From assembly GCA_028751875.1 (NCBI GenBank), contig CM054155.1, forward strand, positions 57,727,995 through 57,791,994: a DNA stretch of 64,000 nt. The letters run 5' to 3'. The position numbers were made by a program, and so were the translations under genes. Below, in pieces: positions 10,766 to 19,691 of the stretch; position 1 is the stretch's first letter, and every line of letters starts with the position of its first letter. The DNA is from Rapana venosa. Taxonomy: Eukaryota > Mollusca > Gastropoda > Neogastropoda > Muricidae. The notes beneath the pieces were generated by a model, which did not search any database, had not been told where the DNA came from, and worked only from the letters and a program-made list of their open reading frames with translations.

Positions 10766-11270
10766 CTGGTTGGGCCTGGTCCAGAAAGGTCAAAATGTGA
10801 AAACAAAAAACGTGCATGAGCTCACAGCCCAGGGGTAAGGGTTTCGGATAAAAGATGGATGGAGGTCAAAAAAAAAATAAATTATAATAAAAATTAGATA
10901 GATAAGATAGATAGATTAGATATAGAAAAATTTTTGGGGTAAAAACATTAATTTAACTGGCGCGTGAAAGACTAGGGGAAATGAAAGCGCTTTGATTTGT
11001 TTTCTTTCAAGATAAGCGCTGAAAAAATTCGATCTATTATTTTTATTTTTTTGGGTGGAGAAGGGGGGGTGGGTAATGGATGGGCAGGGGGAAAGATGAT
11101 GGGGGGGATGGAGGGGGGCGTATGGATGCATCGCGCCTGACAGACTGTAATATTTTGGGAATTTTTCCCAAACATGGATTATTATCTACTGTATGTAGCT
11201 GCCTCCACTCCAACAAAAAGTCGTGTTGAAATATTTCAAGAAGGCTGCATAGAGATTAATAGACAGATTT
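10766..11270. other. Intergenic, no gene
   Basis: A (GATA)n-like short tract at about 10896-10920 and a G-rich stretch at about 11050-11120. Nothing else identifiable. Confidence 0.5.
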
Positions 11271-11274
11271 CTTT

Positions 11275-11600
11275 ATTTATACCACTTTAAGTCACGGCAG
11301 ATTTCTCTGCATGAAATTCAGACTGCCACAAGAGCAGCGCCACCCATTTAAAAAATTTCTCTTCCTATCTGCGACTGTGTTTGTTTCTCTATCAGATTGC
11401 CTTTTTCCTCCAGAATCTTGCCAGGGACAACTCTCTTGTTGCCATGGGTTCTTTTACATGCGCTTAATAATTTAATGCAACACATGAGACCTCGGTTTAT
11501 CATCTCATCTGAAAGACTAGCACCCAGACCACCACTCATGGTCTAATGGATGGGGGAAAAGTTTCAGGCCCAAATGGGTTCAAACCACTGCCACAAAAAT
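11275..11600 (-). mobile_element. SINE family A, minus strand, partial
   Basis: Tail (CTTTAAGTCACGGCAGATTT), body (GCCAGGGACAACTCTCTTG, GGTCTAATGGATGGGGGAAA) and the inner part of the head match family A in reverse. Diverged at CpG sites. Next to a plus-oriented head fragment. Confidence 0.82.
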
Positions 11601-11609
11601 ATCCATAAA

Positions 11610-11750
11610 TATAGGATCGGGGGGTCTAAGTAACGCGCCGCCTAGAAAGCCAAAAGTCTGGGTCAAAAGGGGCGGGGGGTTTTAAAACCCGTTGGGGGCC
11701 CAAACTTTCCCCATCCCCTAGACCCTGTTGGTCCGGGGGCTAGCCTTTCA
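11610..11750 (+). mobile_element. SINE family A head fragment, plus strand
   Basis: The head, eroded (GGATCGGGGGGTCTAAGTAACGCG...; key blocks TAACGCGCCGCCTAGAAAGC and TTGGGGGCCCAAACTTTCCC), runs to the body block at 11735-11748, where SINE C begins. Homopolymer-rich compared with clean copies. It appears to have been interrupted or replaced by the SINE C insertion. Confidence 0.65.
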
Positions 11751-11751
11751 G

Positions 11752-12035
11752 AGGGACGGGGTAGCTCATGGGGCAGATCACTTGGTTTTCCCCCACCAAA
11801 AGACACAGCATCAAGCGTGGTTACCAAGTGGATAGGTGACCGTTTGCGTGTCTTGGCTTCAGCTCAGTCCCCCAGTTCACCCAGCTGTAAATGGGTACCT
11901 GCCCTCTTTAGGGTCAGGGGAGGTAAAGCAGCGAGGAAGAGGAGATGGGCACCACCCTCAATATGCTGGCCCTAGAGAAGTTGAGGTCTCTGATGCCTCA
12001 CTCCTCTACGACCACATAGGTTGTCTATTTTCTGC
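11752..12035 (+). mobile_element. SINE family C (tRNA/5S chimera)
   Basis: The head GACGGGGTAGCTCATGGGGC, the 5S-like segment (AGCATCAAGCGTGGTTACC, then GGATAGGTGACCG) and the whole body match 5691-5990. Confidence 0.82.
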
Positions 12036-12312
12036 CTTCTTGGTCCATTCTCCTGCCCCCTTTTGTTGTTGTTGAGAAAGACTTAAAAGGTAACAATTCT
12101 CTCTTATGCCGAAGTCACAATGTCTGACTTGTCAGGCGCTTAATAGCAGTGTGACGCATTTTCGCTCATATAACAGACAACAATAGATACTGTCTGAGCG
12201 TTCAATGATGACAAAGAAGAAACCATGCGTTACAGTAAATCTCTGCTCCTGCCACGAGTGTTACCCATTCCTACACCCTGGTCCCTACATGTCTTTAAAA
12301 CCCATGCTGGGT

Positions 12313-12440
12313 GCAGCAGCAGCAGCAGCAGCAGTAGCAGTAGCAGTAGCAGCAGCAGTAGCAGCAGCAGCAGCAGTAGTAGCAGCAGCAGCAGTAGCAG
12401 TAGCAGCAGCAGCAGTAGCAGCAGTAGCAGCAGCAGCAGT

Positions 12441-12471
<31 letters not shown>

Positions 12472-12488
12472 GTAGCAGCAGCAGCAGT

Positions 12489-12559
<71 letters not shown>

Positions 12560-12635
12560 TAGCAGCAGTAGCAGCAGCAGTAGTAGCAGTAGCAGCAGCA
12601 GTAGCAGCAGTAGTAGCAGTAGCAGCAGCAGTAGC

Positions 12636-12681
<46 letters not shown>
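12313..12681. repeat. Interrupted CAG/CTG trinucleotide tract, ~370 bp
   Basis: (GCA)n with regular GTA and rare ACA interruptions. The plus strand reads Ala/Ser and the minus strand reads Leu/Ala/Cys homopolymers. It lies on the intron side of the splice donor of the ShKT exon at 12695-12847, so it is probably intronic (CTG on the transcribed sense). The paralogous tract at 13914-13947 is only ~34 bp and pure. Confidence 0.93.
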
Positions 12682-12683
<2 letters not shown>

Positions 12684-12694
12684 CCTGCACGTAC

Positions 12695-12847
12695 TTGTGG
12701 TAGGGGTGGTGATCTTGTGGTCTCCAGGACACAGTCCACAGGCCTTCCTGCAGTTGTCTGGCATCCAGCCTGGGTTGGCTTCACACTCTCCATCCCTGGC
12801 CCACGCTTCACACTGACGGTCGTCCTGATGTCTGTTGGTGCAGGAGG
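12695..12847 (-). CDS. ShKT-domain exon, copy 1
   Basis: On the minus strand an acceptor ending TTCAG precedes 12847 and a donor GTACGT follows 12695, giving a 153-bp, 51-codon exon of phase 1-1. It encodes a complete six-cysteine ShKT module: SC, QC, GEC, DNC, KAC and GLC, with the hallmark CEAWARDGECEANPGWM. A Thr/Pro/Ser linker follows. ShKT domains occur in secreted and membrane proteins of animals, often after astacin or peroxidase domains, and can bind ion channels in some cnidarian peptides, so function cannot be read from this exon alone. It is near-identical to 13961-14113, with two differences noted in the linker (DHKI against DLKT). A long CTG tract follows the donor closely. Neighbouring exons at 13961-14113 and 16837-16923 share the phase, so all three could be spliced in register. 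Confidence 0.75.
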
Positions 12848-12852
12848 CTGAA

Positions 12853-12940
12853 CACACACGCACGCACACATACACAGACACACACACACATACACACACA
12901 TACACACACACACACACACATACACACACACACACACAGC
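12853..12940. repeat. (AC)n microsatellite
   Basis: CA-alternating with CACG and CATA variants, directly on the acceptor side of the ShKT exon. Read on the minus strand it supplies the T-rich (TG)n stretch before the acceptor. Confidence 0.95.
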
Positions 12941-13029
12941 AGACCAGTGAGGAGGACGACAATGAGAATAACGGCAGTTTTGATGACAATGACGATGAAG
13001 ATCATCATGATGATGACACATTGTTTCTA

Positions 13030-13499
13030 TGGCTTTGATTCAACACAAAAGGATTAAGAAATTATTAAAGCCATCAACGACATTCACACAACTAACATTG
13101 TCACCTTATGTGACAAATCAGCAAAAACAATGTTTAAAAAATGGCTACATATCTACTGAAGTGACAAAAACAAAAATCAAAACATGGTCACATATTTACT
13201 GGACCAGGCATCATAATTACTGCAACGTGTACGATTTCCATTCACGACAGAGCTCTGAGAGAGAAGTCTGGGCGGCTGTTTCACAAGCAAAGTGCATCGT
13301 CACAGGAAAAGCGCCCCGTTTTTCAAAAGCTTCTTCCTCTCTGTTGGTACACTTTCCCCGTGAGATTGGCCTTGTCTACATGCAGAATGTTACCAGGACC
13401 AAGTTTCTCTTCCTCCAAGGGTTCCAGGACCTACATCATGTGTACTGCACACACAGGACCGTGGTGCCTCCTCCAGGACAAATGACCTGCAGCTAGACT
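13030..13499. other. Intronic/intergenic, open frame not recognised
   Basis: A 155-codon frame is open on the plus strand (13029-13496), but its residues show no domain. The minus strand has a short open stretch containing HFACETAAQTSLSELCREW with no convincing splice frame. I make no gene call. Confidence 0.35.
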
Positions 13500-13745
13500 G
13501 TCACTGCTAGTGGGGTCAAGGGGGAAAAGCACTGGACCTAGAGTGGATCCTTATGGTTGGCCAGGGCATTGATACAAGGAACGACAGTAGAGTTGGTTTT
13601 ATACTCTGTTTTAATCTGTATATAGCTGCACAGTTTTATTTCAAGATTTGAAATTTTACGCGAGGCAACGGGCCCGATATGGCCTCTGTGGTCAGCGGGT
13701 CTTTAAAACAGCAGGATTGGATTGGACTTAGAATGGGAATCCTAC
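13500..13745 (+). repeat. Unclassified dispersed repeat E, plus copy
   Basis: Inverted relative to 8020-8290, with the same landmarks in the same order and about 5.3 kb away. Confidence 0.72.
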
Positions 13746-13911
13746 TGGTGATTTCTTGTTTTCTGAATGTGTGCATTACTTTCAGACCCTTCCCCTACCT
13801 CCAGTCTTACGCACCCTTCACAGCCCTCATGCTCTATCCTCCTTGCTCAGCTTACAGCCCTATGCAGTCCTACACCCTGGTCCCTACATGTCTTTAAAAC
13901 CCATGCTGGGT

Positions 13912-13913
<2 letters not shown>

Positions 13914-13947
<34 letters not shown>
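13914..13947. repeat. Short pure (GCA)n tract
   Basis: About 11 uninterrupted GCA units beside the donor of the second ShKT exon. Flanks on both sides match those of the long tract at 12313-12681 (CATGTCTTTAAAACCCATGC before, GCCTGCACGTACTTGTGG after). Confidence 0.95.
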
Positions 13948-13949
<2 letters not shown>

Positions 13950-13960
13950 CCTGCACGTAC

Positions 13961-14113
13961 TTGTGGTGGGGGTGGAGGTCTTGAGGTCTCCAGGACACAG
14001 TCCACAGGCCTTCCTGCAGTTGTCTGGCATCCAGCCTGGGTTGGCTTCACACTCTCCATCCCTGGCCCACGCTTCACACTGACGGTCGTCCTGATGTCTG
14101 TTGGTGCAGGAGG
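13961..14113 (-). CDS. ShKT-domain exon, copy 2
   Basis: The minus-strand acceptor (TTCAG before 14113) and donor (GTACGT after 13961) bound a 153-bp phase 1-1 exon with the same six-cysteine ShKT module as 12695-12847. All six cysteines and the WARDGEC and NPGWM motifs are intact, with no stop or frameshift. In transcript order (high to low coordinates) it follows the Cys-rich exon at 16837-16923 and precedes ShKT copy 1. The near-identity of the exon and its flanks shows a recent segmental duplication of at least about 250 bp. Alternatives are one retained and one dying copy, or an assembly duplication. I cannot see the start, signal peptide or end of this gene. Confidence 0.77.
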
Positions 14114-14735
14114 CTGAACACACACAACAGACAGGTAAGAACGGTTCATTCCTCGTCTCACCAGAACCATGGAGAAGACAGCCGACACCAGGTCACTCTG
14201 CCACCTGGTGACTACCCTGGCTCCAGAACAAGCAGGCTTTCGGCAATTCTGGAGCACTGAAGATCAAACCATCTACCCATCGTCTAATATCACTAGAAGT
14301 GAACAGACGTAAAATTGAAGTCAACAACAACAACGACATCTACCTAGCTATCACAAGAGACAGAAGATGCCTTTCAGGAGCAGAAGCTTGTCTTTGCTGC
14401 CTGGATAGACTTGCAGAAGGCTTTTGACCGAGTCTGGACAGACGGTCTGCTGGTGAAGAGACAAAGAATGGGAATCACAGGCAACATGCTCTCCTGCATC
14501 AAGTCTTTCCTGCACAACCAAAGAGAGAGGGTGACTCTCAACAATCACCACAGCAAAACAATTCTGATCAGACATGGAGTTCTGCAGGGAGGTGTGGTCT
14601 CTCCGACTCTTTTCTTGAGTTTCATCAAGGACCTGCTGCTGCCTGAGCTGCCTAGAGGAGTCAAAGTAGGCATTCCTCTACGCTGATGACCTCGTGATGT
14701 GGTGCACTGAAGATTATGCTACTACGGCAGCACAG

Positions 14736-15213
14736 AAGAAGAAGAAGAAGAAGAAGAAGAAGGAGGAGGAGAGGAGGAGGAGAGGAGGAGGAGGAGGAGG
14801 AGGAGGAGGAGGAGGAGGAGGAGGAGGAGGGGAGGAGGAGGAGGAGGAGAGGAGAAGGAGAGAGAAGAAGAAGACGAAGGAGGAGGAAGGGAAGGAAGAG
14901 AAAGAAGAAGAAGAAGAAGAAGAAGAAGAAGAGAAGAAGAAGAAGGAAGAAGAAGAAGAAGAAGAAGGAGAAGGAGAGGAGGAGGAGGAGGAGGAGAAGT
15001 AGACGAAGACGAAGGAAGAGGAGGAGGAGAAGGAAGAGAAGAAGAAGAAGACGAAGACGAAGGAAGGAGGAGGAGAAGGAAGAGAAGAAGAAGAAGATGA
15101 AGGAAGAGGAGGAGAAGAAGAAGAAGAAGAAGAAGAAGAAGAAGAAGAAGAAGAAGAAAAGAAGAAGAAAACGAAGACAAAGAAGAGGAGAAGAAGAAGA
15201 AGAAGAAAAGAAG
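14736..15213 (+). repeat. ~480-nt polypurine tract inside a LINE
   Basis: Almost entirely A and G: (GAA)n, (GAG)n and (GGA)n blocks with only a few C or T. The RT ORF of the surrounding LINE is interrupted exactly here, and a repeat D fragment follows at 15226. Long mirror-like homopurine tracts of this type can form triplex (H-) DNA. Confidence 0.95.
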
Positions 15214-15225
15214 CACAACAACAAT

Positions 15226-15290
15226 AATAATAACAAATGGAATTTATACAGGGCTATATCTTGTAAAAACAAATCACAGCGCTTGCCTTC
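15226..15290. repeat. Dispersed repeat D fragment
   Basis: (AAT)n, then CAAATGGAATTTATACAGGG and CTATATCTTGTAAAAACAAA, matching the starts of the copies at 22605, 28126 and 57485. With the polypurine block it forms the insertion in the LINE. Confidence 0.75.
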
Positions 15291-15974
15291 AACCCACTCC
15301 CGTATCGACTACAGACGGCACTTGACAAGCTTGCAGCCTGGGCTGGGGATTGGTGAGTGAGTGAGGATCAATGAGGAGAAGTCCTCCACAATCCTGTCCA
15401 CCCTCTCTCTCACCACAACAAAAACCACGCTCCGTCAAACTAGGGAACACAAGGCTCAAGAACGACGATGAAGTAACCTATATTGGTGCCGCTTTTGACA
15501 AACGCCTGACATGGAGACCTCGCATGGAGAAAGCTCAAGGAAAGGCAAGACAGAAATCGACAATCTGCAGAAGCTAGCGGGAACCAAGTGAGACACCAAT
15601 GAGAGGATTGTCAAGACAGTGTAATTACACAGGAACTGCAAGGCCCCGCTTGGAATATGTTGCTCCAGCTTAGACAACGGCAGCAGAATCCCAGCAGAAA
15701 GTTCTGGATAAGGTACAGAATCAAGCTCTGCGGCTCATCTCGGGTGCTGTGAGATCTACCTCCCATCAAAACTACGCAACAACTGACAGGCAGCCAACTG
15801 CACAGTACTCTATGGCGAGACATGAAGATTCTATAGAGCAGGCAGAGAAAGACCAGTGTCTCCTGCAACATGCAATGCACCAGAGAAAGGAGAAGCCAAC
15901 AAGAAGCAGGATAAAGCGCAGCGGTTTCATCCAGCATAGCCGTGCTCTCAGACTCATGACAGCAACTGACCAGT

Positions 15975-16150
15975 CTACTTCTGCTGTTGCTACTAATACA
16001 CTTCTCTCTGCTGCTACTACTTCTACTTCTGCTGTTGCTACTACTGATACTCTTCTCTCTACTGCTACTTCTACTTCTTCTGCTGTTGCTACTGGTACAC
16101 TTCTCTCTGCTGCTACTTCTGATACACTTCTCTCTGCTGCTCCTGCTAGG
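15975..16150. repeat. Degenerate TCTGCTGTTGCTACT-type minisatellite
   Basis: Irregular tandem units containing ACACTTCTCTCTGCTGCTAC, five or six copies. It lies just after the LINE coding end and may be a 3' UTR expansion. Confidence 0.8.
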
Positions 16151-16344
16151 AGTACATTACTGACGATGAATTTGACTGAGAACTATGACCACCAACACCA
16201 CCGCCATAAACATAACCATAATTACTACTACTTCTGCTACTATGACCATCACAATTCCCCTTCTCCCCCAACCCCCACCCCACCCCACTACTTACCACCA
16301 CCAGCTTGACCAGCACAGAGAGACAGACACAGAGACAGAGACAG

Positions 16345-16363
16345 ATGTACAGGCACACACACA

Positions 16364-16413
<50 letters not shown>

Positions 16414-16420
16414 ACACAAA
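16345..16420. repeat. (AC)n microsatellite
   Basis: CA-alternating tract ending directly at the head of a SINE C copy. Confidence 0.95.
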
Positions 16421-16705
16421 AGACGGGATAACTCAGTGGTCGGAGCATTCGCTTTCCCCCAGCTAAGGTTAAGCAGCGTCAAGCGTGGTTACCACTTGGA
16501 TGGGTGACCGTTTGCACACCTTGGCTTCAGTACAGTCCCCCGTTTACCAAATGAGTACCTGCCTCTTTAGGGACAGGGAAGGTAAAGCAGCGAGGGAGAG
16601 GAGATGGGCACCGCCTTCAATATGCTGGCCCCTGGAGAAGTTGAGGTCTCTGATGCCTCGCTCCTCTACGACCACATAGGTTATGGGACACATTAACCTT
16701 AACCT
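16421..16705 (+). mobile_element. SINE family C, near full length
   Basis: Head GACGGGATAACTCAGTGG; 5S-like segment at 16465-16510 with GGTTAAGCAGCGTCAAGCG and ACTTGGATGGGTGACCG, the latter matching the canonical 5S box C better than the 5691 copy; then the shared body, ending GTTATGGGACACATTAACC. The best copy for defining the family. Confidence 0.88.
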
Positions 16706-16836
16706 TTTTCTTTAGAAAAAGACAAGCACATTAACAGTCAAGCAGAAAGAAATCAAGCACAAACACACACACACAGTCACACACACACACACACAAGCTT
16801 GAAAAGAGACAACTAAATAGAAACAAACCCTCTTAC

Positions 16837-16923
16837 GTTTGGGCATGTTGTCTTTGCAAAAACATTTGCATTCCTTGTTGACAAAGCACGGGCTCTGACA
16901 TTTCGGTTTCTTTTTGCATTTGG
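16837..16923 (-). CDS. Small cysteine-rich exon (29 codons, phase 1-1)
   Basis: On the minus strand TTCTGTCCACAG precedes 16923 and GTAAGA follows 16837, both good splice consensus. The 87-bp exon encodes a lysine- and cysteine-rich peptide with the pattern KCKKKPKCQSPCFVN, then CKCFCKD: seven cysteines in under 30 residues, as in extracellular disulfide-stabilised linkers. Phase 1-1 matches both ShKT exons downstream on the same strand, so I infer one gene. (AC)n microsatellites flank it on both sides. I do not recognise the family. Further upstream exons may be absent or unrecognised, because a SINE and the TAF1A-like locus come next. Confidence 0.6.
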
Positions 16924-16929
16924 CTGTGG

Positions 16930-17090
16930 ACAGAACACACACACATGCACGCACGCACGCATGCGCGCACGCACACACACACACACAAATGAATACAACC
17001 ATAATCTGAAACGCACAATTAACAAGTGATCCAAATGTACATATATTAATCAAATAGATAGAACCCCCCCCCCCCCCCCCCCCCCCACCA
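16930..17090. repeat. (CA)n/(CACG)n tract and poly-C run
   Basis: CA with CACG and CATG variants at about 16937-16988, and about 20 C at 17067-17087. Confidence 0.9.
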
Positions 17091-17188
17091 AATAATAATC
17101 AAATAGATAAGATAAGTAAGTAAATAAATAAATAAATAAGTGATCAATGAAGCATTGCAGAACAAGGAATGAACCAGAAACATAAATG

Positions 17189-17600
17189 GTGGATCGGTGG
17201 TCTAGAGGTAACGCGCCTGCCTAGAAAGCGAAAAGTCCAGGTTTTTCGAGTATGCGATGGTTCGAATCCCGTTTGGGCCCGAAACTTGTCCCCCATCCAC
17301 TAGACCATGAGTGGTGGTCTGGGTGCTAATTTTTCGATTGAGACGATAAACCAAGGTTCCGTGTGTTACACATAATTATTAAGCGCACGTAAAAGAACCC
17401 ATGGCAACAAAGGAGTTGTTCCATGGCAAAATTCATTAGAGAAAAGCCACTCTGATGATAGGGACACAAATACAGTTACAAACAGTAAAAGAAAAAAAAT
17501 AATGGGTGGCGCTGCTCTTGTGGCGACGCGCTCTCCCCGGGGAGAGCAGCCCGAATTTCACGCAGGGAAATCTGCCGTGACTTAAAGTAGTATATAAAAA
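17189..17600 (+). mobile_element. SINE family A, near full length
   Basis: A box TGGTCTAGAGG at 17198-17208 and perfect B box GGTTCGAATCC at 17259-17269; body with GCCACTCTGATGATAGGGAC and CTCCCCGGGGAGAGCAGCCC. Fewer B box mismatches than the 5085 copy. Confidence 0.9.
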
Positions 17601-17645
17601 ACGATGGATAACAAATAAATAACACTAGAAAATAAGGAAACAACA

Positions 17646-17770
17646 CATCAAGAAGATAATAAATGAAAATTTAAAAAATGCAGTAGTAGGCTTCTTCTGA
17701 AGGCAAAAAAAAACATCAAGAAGATAATAAATGGAAAATAAAAAGAACGCAGCAGTAGCAGGCATCTTCT
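17646..17770. repeat. ~68-bp tandem duplication
   Basis: CATCAAGAAGATAATAAATG occurs at about 17647 and 17715 with similar following sequence (AAAATGCAGTAGTAGGC against AACGCAGCAGTAGCAGGC). It abuts the 3' end of the TAF1A-like coding region. Confidence 0.8.
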
Positions 17771-17773
17771 GCC

Positions 17774-19633
17774 TCAGGAGACAATGGCTGCCTTTTCTTT
17801 GCTCACTTCAGTCTTGTTGGAAGCAGCGTGTGGAGTGGCTCGGAACAAATCAATCCCGCGATAAACAATCAGTTCATCAATCCGGCAGCCCATCCATTTG
17901 TTGTTCGTTCCTTGGCTAAGCTCCGGGTTNNNNNNNNNNNNNNNNNNNNNNNNNNNNNNNNNNNNNNNNNNNNNNNNNNNNNNNNNNNNNNNNNNNNNNN
18001 NNNNNNNNNNNNNNNNNNNNNNNNNNNNNNNNNNNNNNNNNNNNNNNNNNNNNNNNNNNNNNNNNNNNNNNNNNNNNNNNNNNNNNNNNNNNNNNNNNNN
18101 NNNNNNNNNNNNNNNNNNNNNNNNNNNNNNNNNNNNNNNNNNNNNNNNNNNNNNNNNNNNNNNNNNNNNNNNNNNNNNNNNNNNNNNNNNNNNNNNNNNN
18201 NNNNNNNNNNNNNNNNNNNNNNNNNNNNNNNNNNNNNNNNNNNNNNNNNNNNNNNNNNNNNNNNNNNNNNNNNNNNNNNNNNNNNNNNNNNNNNNNNNNN
18301 NNNNNNNNNNNNNNNNNNNNNNNNNNNNNNNNNNNNNNNNNNNNNNNNNNNNNNNNNNNNNNNNNNNNNNNNNNNNNNNNNNNNNNNNNNNNNNNNNNNN
18401 NNNNNNNNNNNNNNNNNNNNNNNNNNNNNGTTTCTCAGGGCAAAAAGAAACGCCGTATTCTCCTCCTCGCTTCTCTCCTTTGAAAATCCCATACAGAGGG
18501 ATTTAGCCAGGCAACACCATCCCTCCTGTTTCTCTTGCCATATTGCAAAATCAGCCAAGTCAAACACATAACTCAGGGCCTGGTTGTGGCGCCCATCATC
18601 TGTCAATTTCTGCCACAAGGTGAGCACTAAAGGATTGGCAGGGTCCAGTTTGGCCAGGCTCTTCAAACAGCTGACAGACTCTGTATGAACGATTCGATCA
18701 TCATAACGATTTGTGGTTTCTGGTGAGATATTCATACATGAATCTGTAAGCATTGGGGTTGTCAGGATTCTTCTTTCGGTACATGTACAGCAGGCCTTGG
18801 CTTTGTCATAGTCCCTGTAGAACTCATGAATCTCTACAGACTTAGTCAGGAATATGTCCCAAACGCCCGGCTTCTTTACCACTGAATGCAGCCCCAAACT
18901 GGCTAGTTTGGCCAGGTTTTTGACAGCGTCTTCAGTCAGCGCTGGGCGTGCTGTCTGACTGCCAAAGGATTGAGGCGGGGTGTTGTCGGAGGGGTCCTGC
19001 CGTCTGCTGAGCGCAGCTTTCCAGTCAACATACAACACCAGGCCCTGATAGCCGTCCATCAAGGTCTGGTGTGTTAAACTCATGTCCCTCTGGTACTCAC
19101 TCTTCGTTCCTCCCTTAGCTTTGCGAGCAGCCTCCAAAACCTTGGAAACTTCCTCGGTGAGGTCCTAGCTGAGCAGATACTGCAAAAACTCCAGGGCAAT
19201 GTCGTGGGCATTGCACTCCCTCAGCAGGAAAGAATACTTGAAAAGGTCTTGATGAGACTGCTGTTGCTCTCAGGCTCCGTGTACATGGCAGCCAGCGAGG
19301 TCTTCCAAGTAAGCCAGTCAGCCCCGTAGTAATGTGAGCGATGCATTTCAGCATGGAGAGGACCTGCGTCCAATGGAGGGAGAGCACGCACTCCTGCAAC
19401 AGGCGCAGGAACTGTGGCAACAAGTGCATCACTTCTCCTCGCCCCTTTTTGTGGGTGTTCCAGGGATTTTCTTCACTTGAGGTGGCTTGCACAATATATT
19501 TCAGCCAGGTCTGAACTCTGAATTTTCTCTCTTTGTGATCTCTTTGCTCTTTCTCGCTTGTCTTGGATACCAGGTGGGGGTGAATCAGAGTGAAAACATC
19601 CTTCATGTGTTCAATGCGCTGATTTTTCTCCAT
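17774..19633 (-). pseudogene. TAF1A: TAF1A-like coding region, intronless and disrupted
   Basis: TAF1A (TAFI48) is a subunit of the SL1/TIF-IB complex that places RNA polymerase I on rRNA gene promoters. The minus-strand protein shows the family order: WLKYIV and FLRLLQECVLSLHWTQVLSM near the N terminus, GYQGLVLYVDW mid-way, then the diagnostic GVWDIFLTKSVEIHEFY (family: PGVWDPFVKSYVEMLEFY, recalled from human TAF1A), and LAKLDPANPLVLTLWQKL and VFDLADFAIWQ further on. The first Met is at 19633. Between about 19340 and 19140 the frame changes twice, and an in-frame TAG follows LEFLQYLLS (about 19167-19169). A 500-N gap (17930-18429) removes the C-terminal third. After it a tail of about 51 codons ending at 17774-17776 may belong, but is unassigned. 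No introns are visible although vertebrate TAF1A has many, so a processed copy is likely. Base errors in a functional single-exon gene are the alternative. Confidence 0.78.
17930..18429. other. Assembly gap, exactly 500 N
   Basis: A round-number N run, the usual placeholder for a gap of unknown size. It lies inside the TAF1A-like region, and frames read through it are not evidence. Confidence 0.99.
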
Positions 19634-19691
19634 TGTGTTTAAATTTCAATCTTCAGCTGGTCAGAACTTCTTTCTCCACATGTTTCATCAA

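Larger units (their letters stand above)
14135..15960 (+). pseudogene. Jockey/CR1-like LINE, RT ORF split by insertion
   Basis: Plus-strand RT motifs in order: AFRQFW/EDQ-type start near 14235, WIDLQKAFDRVWTDGLL near 14400-14450, HGVLQGGVVSPTLFLSFIKD near 14573-14632 and ALYADDLVMWC near 14675-14707, the catalytic aspartates being in the last. A one-base frameshift lies just before YADD. After a foreign block at about 14736-15290 the ORF resumes (LDKLAAWAGDW near 15335, DDEVTYIGAAFDKRLTWRPR near 15463-15520, RLEYVAPA near 15649-15670, LDKVQNQALRLISGAV near 15705-15750). Several stops and frameshifts mark it as dead. It lies within the putative intron of the ShKT gene, on the opposite strand. 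Confidence 0.85.

Noticed and set aside
12205..12851. Poly-Ala, poly-Ser, poly-Leu and poly-Cys frames of over 200 codons
   Set aside because: They are translations of the CAG/CTG tract next to a splice donor; the real coding signal is the short ShKT exon.
13029..13496. 155-codon plus-strand protein
   Set aside because: No recognisable domain or splice context, and it overlaps a probable intron of the ShKT gene on the other strand.
14661..15360. Long Glu/Lys/Arg-rich and Phe/Leu/Ser-rich frames
   Set aside because: Produced by the homopurine tract, which lies in an insertion within a LINE.
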